A DNA stretch of 64,000 bases from Ruminococcaceae bacterium UBA3215. Lineage in GTDB: Bacteria > Bacillota > Clostridia > Oscillospirales > Ruminococcaceae. The position numbers were made by a program, and so were the translations under genes. Below, one piece after another: positions 59,512-64,000 of the stretch. A model generated the notes under the pieces. The model saw only the letters and a list, made by a program, of their open reading frames with translations. It was not told where the DNA came from and searched no databases. The stretch lies in assembly GCA_002363155.1 (NCBI GenBank), contig DEWH01000026.1:1-64000 (forward strand). Reading direction: 5' to 3'. Position 1 is the first letter of the stretch, and each line of letters starts with the position of its first letter.

Positions 59512-60888
59512 ATGAATATCCAATATGCCGGATTAGCCGAGGTAAACGGTCCTCTCGTAGCGCTTGAGGGCGTGAGCGGAGTCGCTTACGAAGAGATCGC
59601 GGAACTGCATCTTGAAAACGGCACCAAGCGTCTCGGACGTGTGGTGCAGATGGAGGGCGACAAGGTAATTCTCCAGGTATTCGAGGGAACATCGGGACTT
59701 TCGCTCGACAACACGCGCACCGTGTTTACGGGAAAACCGCTTGAGATACCGCTCAGCACGGAGATGCTCGGACGCGTATTCAACGGCGCGGGAAAGCCTG
59801 CGGACGGTCTTGGCGACGTATTTGCCGAGAAATTCGGCGATATCAACGGGCGTGCGCTGAACCCGGTTGCAAGAAGCTATCCCCGCAACTATATCCATAC
59901 CGGCATAAGCTCCATAGACTGCCTTATGACGCTTATCCGCGGACAGAAGCTTCCGATATTTTCCGGCTCCGGTCTGTCTCACAACAAGCTTGCGGTGCAG
60001 ATAGTAAAGCAGGCGCGTATCGCGGAGGAGAACGGTCAGGATTTCGCAGTCGTTTTCGCGGCAATGGGCGTTCAGAATGACGTTGCGGACTACTTCCGCC
60101 GTGAATTTGACCAGGCGGGTGCAAGCGGCAGAGTCGTTATGTTCCTGAATCTGTCAAATGACCCGATAATAGAGCGTATCCTTACGCCGAAATGTGCGCT
60201 TACCACAGCGGAGTATCTCGCATTCGAGAAGAATATGCACATTCTCGTCGTTATGACTGATATAACATCTTACGCGGAGGCTCTCCGTGAGTTCTCCTCC
60301 TCCAAGGGCGAGATACCCGGAAGAAAGGGCTATCCGGGCTATCTTTACTCCGACCTTGCGTCAATGTACGAGCGTGCGGGAGTAATCGAGGGCTCCACCG
60401 GATCGGTAACGCAGATACCGATACTTACGATGCCGAACGACGACATCACCCACCCTATCCCCGATCTTACCGCCTACATCACGGAGGGGCAGATAGTATT
60501 TGACAGAAGCCTCGATTCCGAGGGCGTTTATCCGGGACTTTCGGTGCTGCTGTCGCTTTCGAGACTGATGAAGGACGGCATCGGCGAGGGCTACACGAGA
60601 GCGGATCACAGCGATGTTGCGAACCAGCTTTTTGCGGCGTATGCAAAGGTGCAGGACGCACGTTCGCTTGCATCGGTCATCGGTGAAGATGAGCTTTCGG
60701 CTATCGACAAGAAGTATATTGCGTTCGGTACAGAATTTGAGCAGCGATTCCTGAACCAGGGGTTTGACGAGAACCGCAGTATTGACGAGACGCTTGAACT
60801 TGCGTGGGATCTGCTGTCGCTGCTGCCGAGAACGGAACTTGACCGAATGAACGCGAAGCTCATCGAAGAGCATTACAGAGAAAGCTAA
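59512..60888 (+). CDS. ntpB: V/A-type ATPase subunit B (non-catalytic)
   Basis: 458 residues from the ATG at 59512, preceded by GAGAGGACG; earlier in-frame starts lie inside ntpA. Family features: AGLAEVNGPLVALEGV, FSGSGLSHNKLAVQI in place of a Walker A motif, ILVVMTDITSYAEALREFSS and PGRKGYPGYLYSDLA. It alternates with subunit A in the head. Confidence 0.96.
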   Translation: MNIQYAGLAEVNGPLVALEGVSGVAYEEIAELHLENGTKRLGRVVQMEGDKVILQVFEGTSGLSLDNTRTVFTGKPLEIPLSTEMLGRVFNGAGKPADGLGDVFAEKFGDINGRALNPVARSYPRNYIHTGISSIDCLMTLIRGQKLPIFSGSGLSHNKLAVQIVKQARIAEENGQDFAVVFAAMGVQNDVADYFRREFDQAGASGRVVMFLNLSNDPIIERILTPKCALTTAEYLAFEKNMHILVVMTDITSYAEALREFSSSKGEIPGRKGYPGYLYSDLASMYERAGVIEGSTGSVTQIPILTMPNDDITHPIPDLTAYITEGQIVFDRSLDSEGVYPGLSVLLSLSRLMKDGIGEGYTRADHSDVANQLFAAYAKVQDARSLASVIGEDELSAIDKKYIAFGTEFEQRFLNQGFDENRSIDETLELAWDLLSLLPRTELDRMNAKLIEEHYRES

Positions 60889-60903
60889 AGGAAGAAAGGG
60901 CTT

Positions 60904-61527
60904 ATGGCACAGCAGGTATTTGCGACAAAGGGCAATCTTATAAATGCGAGACATTCGCTCCGTCAGGCGCAGCTCGGCTATGAGCTTATGGACAGGAAGC
61001 GCAATATCCTTATAAGGGAAATGGTGATGCTTACGGACAAGGCGAAGTCGCTGAGCGACAGTCTTGAAAACACATTCGCCGAAGCTTACGCGGCATTACA
61101 GAATGCGAATGTCATCGACGGAGTTATACTTGAGAAGTCGGCGGGAATGCCGATAGACCGGACTGTTGAGATATCGTACCGGAGCGTTATGGGAATTGAG
61201 CTTCCACAGCTTTCGGGCGGCGATCCCACGCCGAAACTCTGCTACAGCCTTGCGGACACGGATTCGAGCTATGACAAGGCTTATGTGAATTTTCTCAAAG
61301 CGAAGCAGACCGGCATCATGCTTGCCGAGATAGAGAACAGCGTTTATCGTCTCTCGGTGGCAATACGCAAGTCGCAGAAACGCGCCAATGCGCTCAAAAA
61401 TATACTTATCCCAAAGTATAAGGAACAAGTCAAGTTCATCTCCGAAGCGCTCGAGGAAAAGGAGCGCGAGGAGTTCTCCCGCCAGAAGATCATCAAGAGC
61501 GCTAAAGCCGCCGAGAAGAGATCTTGA
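60904..61527 (+). CDS. ntpD: V/A-type ATPase subunit D (central shaft)
   Basis: 207 residues. Long helices at both ends (RHSLRQAQLGYELMDRKRNI and KTQKRANALKNI-like KSQKRANALKNILIPKYKEQ) form the rotating coiled coil, as gamma does in F1. It is the last gene of the operon and is followed by the GC-rich hairpin repeat. Confidence 0.94.
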   Translation: MAQQVFATKGNLINARHSLRQAQLGYELMDRKRNILIREMVMLTDKAKSLSDSLENTFAEAYAALQNANVIDGVILEKSAGMPIDRTVEISYRSVMGIELPQLSGGDPTPKLCYSLADTDSSYDKAYVNFLKAKQTGIMLAEIENSVYRLSVAIRKSQKRANALKNILIPKYKEQVKFISEALEEKEREEFSRQKIIKSAKAAEKRS

Positions 61528-62030
61528 GAGATTGGGAGAGATTTTGAGAGAGAGTTGAGAGAGGGGGCTCTGCCCCCAAGCCCCCCGCAATCCCCCTTTA
61601 AAAAAGGTGGATTGACCCCCTAAACCGATCCGCCGCACGAGTAAGTATTTATCTCACATCTTGCACAGGCGGCGACTCATTGACCGCTGCCGATATTACT
61701 CGGAAACAGTCTCTACTACTCAATTCACAGTAATGGAGAGACAGATTTCGGAGTTTGGTTCAAAAAAGACTGCTGAAATTCGTAGGTTTCAGCAGTCTTT
61801 CTTATTTTATAAATGGAGTCTTCGCCAACCCCACTGCGTTTCAGCCGGCATTCGTCCATAGCTGTGCGCTATGAAATACTGCATTTGTTTAGGGTGTCAA
61901 GCCCCCTTTTTCAAAGGGGGCTTGCGGGGTCCGGGGCAGCGCCCCGTCTGAAAAATCTTGAAAGTCTCTAAAAATCTTAAAAAGTCTTAAAAAGTCTCAA
62001 AAAGTCTCTAAAAATCTCAAAAAGTCTCTC
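61528..62030. repeat. Intergenic region with two facing copies of the GC-rich repeat
   Basis: 61530-61627 holds GAGAG/TTTTGAGAG segments and a hairpin copy facing ntpD. 61765-61800 is a hairpin with AAAGACTGCTGAAA/TTTCAGCAGTCTTT arms. 61811-61985 is a full composite copy (GCCAACCCCACTGCGTTTCA ... TTTAGGGTGTCAAG ... GGGGCAGCGCCCC), followed by repeated AAAAAGTCTC units to 62030. This second copy faces the minus-strand gene ending at 62039. No gene is seen. Confidence 0.75.
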
Positions 62031-62038
62031 CACCCCTC

Positions 62039-62452
62039 TCAAACATCTCTGCAAAACGCGGCGCGGAGGACATTTTCGGCGAAGATGGCGGGAAAGGAGA
62101 TAGCTACCCATGTGAAAAAGAACATGGGGCAGATCTGACCGAGAAAGTTGAACGGGAGCTTGCTGTAATCCCAGACCCGAAGCCCCAGCCACAAATTGAA
62201 AATAATACCGCAGGTAAGCTCCGCTGCCGTGATAAACAGCCCGCCGAGAAGAACCTGGAACCAGAGCGGAGGAATGCGGCGGAAGAAGCTGTCAAACCCG
62301 CCTATCCACAAAAAACACAGCCCGCCGAGAACAAACATCGACGGGTGAGTGTGTCCGCGGTACGCTACCTCGATAAGCCCGTAAATGAAGCCGCCCGCAA
62401 GAAAAACCGTGAAGCTCCTGATAAGCTCCGCCGCAAAGCTGTCTCCGCGCAT
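62039..62452 (-). CDS. CmpB-like (putative ABC-transporter type IV) membrane protein
   Basis: 137 residues with four spans. FLAGGFIYGLIEVAYRGHTHPSMF near the start, GGLCFLWIGGF, and the block LGLRVWDYSKLPFNFLGQIC with PMFF match the PF06541 family, annotated as putative permease but without a proven substrate. It is alone on this strand and ends just before the repeat. Confidence 0.8.
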   Translation of the reverse strand: MRGDSFAAELIRSFTVFLAGGFIYGLIEVAYRGHTHPSMFVLGGLCFLWIGGFDSFFRRIPPLWFQVLLGGLFITAAELTCGIIFNLWLGLRVWDYSKLPFNFLGQICPMFFFTWVAISFPAIFAENVLRAAFCRDV

Positions 62453-62568
62453 GCCGCACCCCCGTCCCGCATTATGTCGCTAATATTCTGCACATTTATA
62501 CCGTTATTTATACATATAATTAACAGACAAGCAGAAGCTTGCACAAAGTTCCGGGGGGAGTGTTCCTT

Positions 62569-63735
62569 TTGCATTTACGAAAAATTATCGCAGTTCTTAC
62601 CTCTGCGGTCACGGCATTCCTTATGTCCGTTACAGTCTGCGCCGCCGGCGAAAAGGCCGTTCAAGCCGATATAAAAACCGCAAAAGCTGCTGTTCTCGTC
62701 GAAAGCTCGACAGGCAAGGCGCTGTGCGGACTGAACGAAAATACCCGCCTGCCTGTCGCGTCCGTCACAAAGATCATGACGCTTCTTATCGCGGCAGAAG
62801 AGATAGATGCAGGAAAACTAAGTTTCTCCGATACCGCCGTCTGCTCCGCTCACGCAAACAGTATGGACGGCTCGGTGATATGGCTGGAAACCGGCGAGGA
62901 AATGTCGGTGGGTGATCTTGCAAAGTCCATTGTCATCGCCTCCGCTAACGATGCCTGCGTAATGCTTGCAGAGCATATTGCCGGGAGCGAGGATAAGTTT
63001 GTTTCCATGATGAACGAAAAGGCTGAGGAACTTGGTATGACGAATACTCACTTTGCAAACTGTGTGGGCTATGATGACGACAACCATTACAGCAGCGCCA
63101 GAGATGTGGCTGTAATGGCAGCGGAACTGCGGAAGTACAGCTTTTACGACGATTTCCTGCTTACCCGGCTTGACAGCGTGCGCACCGGGACTTCCCGGGA
63201 GACCCAGCTGCTCAACACCAACAAGCTTATCACCTCATACAGCGGCATTACCGGGCTTAAAACCGGTACGACAGACGGAGCCGGCTGTTGTTTCTGCGGA
63301 ACGGCAAAGCGCGGGAATATGGAGCTTACGGCAGTGGTGCTCGGCTGTGAAAGCGACAGCGACAGGTTCGATGCGGTCAGAAGTCTGCTGGATCTCGGGT
63401 TCGACAATTACGAACGGGTGATCCCGCGCCCGGATGTGTCCGAATTGCTGGAAGTGCCGGTTGAGCGCGGAATAAAAAACGGCTGTGACACAAGATTTGC
63501 GGGGGTGCAGGAGCTTATCCTCGAAAAGGGCAGCGGGGCTATGATAAAGTACCACTACAGCCGGACTTCCGCAGTCGAAGCACCGGTTGAAAAGGGGCAG
63601 GTGCTTGGCTATGTGACTATGACAATAGGCGACGAGGTTATCGGGAACGCAAAAATAATAGCCGCGGAAAGCGTTCCACGGCTTGATTTTGCACGATGCT
63701 TCAATTATCTTCTTAAAGCATTCTTTTCATTCTGA
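62569..63735 (+). CDS. dacF: D-alanyl-D-alanine carboxypeptidase (DacF/PBP5 type)
   Basis: 388 residues from a TTG at 62569, eight bases after GGGGGAG; a TTG ten codons earlier has no site. Signal peptide (RKIIAVLTSAVTAFLMSVTV, cleavage near CAAG). Penicillin-binding motifs SVTK (SxxK), SAND (SxN) and KTGTTDGAG (KTG) are in order. A C-terminal beta domain follows from about 280, then RLDFARCFNYLLKAFFSF, an amphipathic membrane-anchor helix. The enzyme trims the last D-Ala from peptidoglycan stem peptides outside the cell. The symbol follows the closest Firmicute type. Confidence 0.93.
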   Translation: MHLRKIIAVLTSAVTAFLMSVTVCAAGEKAVQADIKTAKAAVLVESSTGKALCGLNENTRLPVASVTKIMTLLIAAEEIDAGKLSFSDTAVCSAHANSMDGSVIWLETGEEMSVGDLAKSIVIASANDACVMLAEHIAGSEDKFVSMMNEKAEELGMTNTHFANCVGYDDDNHYSSARDVAVMAAELRKYSFYDDFLLTRLDSVRTGTSRETQLLNTNKLITSYSGITGLKTGTTDGAGCCFCGTAKRGNMELTAVVLGCESDSDRFDAVRSLLDLGFDNYERVIPRPDVSELLEVPVERGIKNGCDTRFAGVQELILEKGSGAMIKYHYSRTSAVEAPVEKGQVLGYVTMTIGDEVIGNAKIIAAESVPRLDFARCFNYLLKAFFSF

Positions 63736-63791
63736 TTTCTGCATCTCTATTCTATGCAGAATACTATCATATAAACTGCGAAGCGATTAAA

Positions 63792-63905
63792 GTTCTTTGG
63801 AAGGGGGTTTGGGGGAGAACCTTTCGTTCACGAAAGGTTTCCCCCAATCTCGAGCGCTGTGCGCGACCCTCTCAAGCGCTGTGCGCGACCTTCTCGAGCG
63901 CAAGC
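63792..63905. repeat. Hairpin repeat and short tandem repeats before valS end
   Basis: 63792-63847 is an inverted copy of the hairpin element at 28925-28985 (arms GGGGGAGAACCTTTCG/CGAAAGGTTTCCCCC). From 63853 a unit GAGCGCTGTGCGCGACC(C/T)TCTC is repeated twice and then partly. Confidence 0.75.
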
Positions 63906-63912
63906 GGCTCTC

Positions 63913-64000
63913 TTACAGCTTCTTGAGCGCAGCGATGGACTCTTCGATCTTTGCCATTTTCTCCTGCGCTTTGGCGAGCTTTGCGCGCTCGTTCTCTATC
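63913..64000 (-). CDS. valS: Valyl-tRNA synthetase, C-terminal end (partial)
   Basis: Only the last 28 codons are in the window; the gene runs off the right edge. They read ENERAKLAKAQEKMAKIEES followed by IAALKKL and stop. This matches the C-terminal coiled-coil arm of ValS (..VEKERAKLAK.EEMLAKIEESLAAL). The short length limits certainty; another protein with a coiled-coil end is possible. Confidence 0.6.
   Translation of the reverse strand, partial: IENERAKLAKAQEKMAKIEESIAALKKL

Noticed and set aside
63736..63912. Attenuator or T-box for valS in the 3' flank of dacF
   Set aside because: valS ends here rather than starts, so an upstream T-box would be outside the window. The hairpins are copies of dispersed repeats.

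Overview
The window looks like chromosomal DNA of an anaerobic, flagellated Gram-positive of the class Clostridia, most likely the Ruminococcaceae/Oscillospiraceae. The reasons are strong AGGAGG-type ribosome binding sites, TTGACA/TATAAT promoters with 17-nt spacers, the FliW-CsrA flagellar switch, lipoproteins and an SPNTG wall-anchor-like tail, a Tn4451-like mobilizable element, and both F-type and V/A-type rotary ATPase operons. No rRNA is present, so the species is not fixed.

Layout. 0.3-1.3 kb: a lipoprotein. 1.6-11.6 kb: a late flagellar operon, flgM-flgN-flgK-flgL-DUF6470-fliW-csrA-fliD-fliS-chaperone, behind a near-consensus sigma-D promoter; flagellin lies outside the window. 11.7-12.5 kb: an amidohydrolase. 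12.7-13.6 kb: a wall-anchored protein. 13.7-21.9 kb (minus strand): a membrane protein of unknown function followed by atpZ-atpI-atpB-atpE-atpF-atpH-atpA-(39-codon membrane ORF)-atpG-atpD-atpC. 22.1-28.9 kb: a 2279-residue cyclic beta-1,2-glucan synthase-like enzyme. 29.2-31.2 kb: prmA and a glycosyltransferase. 31.7-38.0 kb: gyrB, three small genes, gyrA.

38.5-49.6 kb is accessory DNA. It holds metallophosphoesterases (one intact, one frameshifted, one C-terminal remnant), a HEPN protein, AT-rich unknowns, a WYL regulator, an IS110 remnant and an integrative mobilizable element (mobC, relaxase, tnpW, large serine recombinase). The most striking observation is that about 1.65 kb of this element (47404-49054) is inverted. 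The breakpoints cut both the relaxase and the recombinase, and both missing C-termini sit at the far breakpoint on the opposite strand. Undoing the inversion restores both reading frames and one co-directional module.

49.9-52.6 kb: mscL, an SGNH-hydrolase lipoprotein, an orphan mazF and tRNA-Ser(GGA). 52.9-61.5 kb: a complete V/A-type ATPase operon (G-C-I-K-F-E-A-B-D). 62.0-64.0 kb: a CmpB-like membrane protein, a D-Ala-D-Ala carboxypeptidase and the 3' end of valS.

The two rotary ATPases probably couple to different ions. The F-type c subunit carries a two-carboxylate Na+-site motif, while the V-type K subunit has Val where the Na+-binding Gln of Enterococcus hirae NtpK would be. A composite GC-rich hairpin repeat recurs downstream of genes, always in the same orientation relative to the upstream gene.
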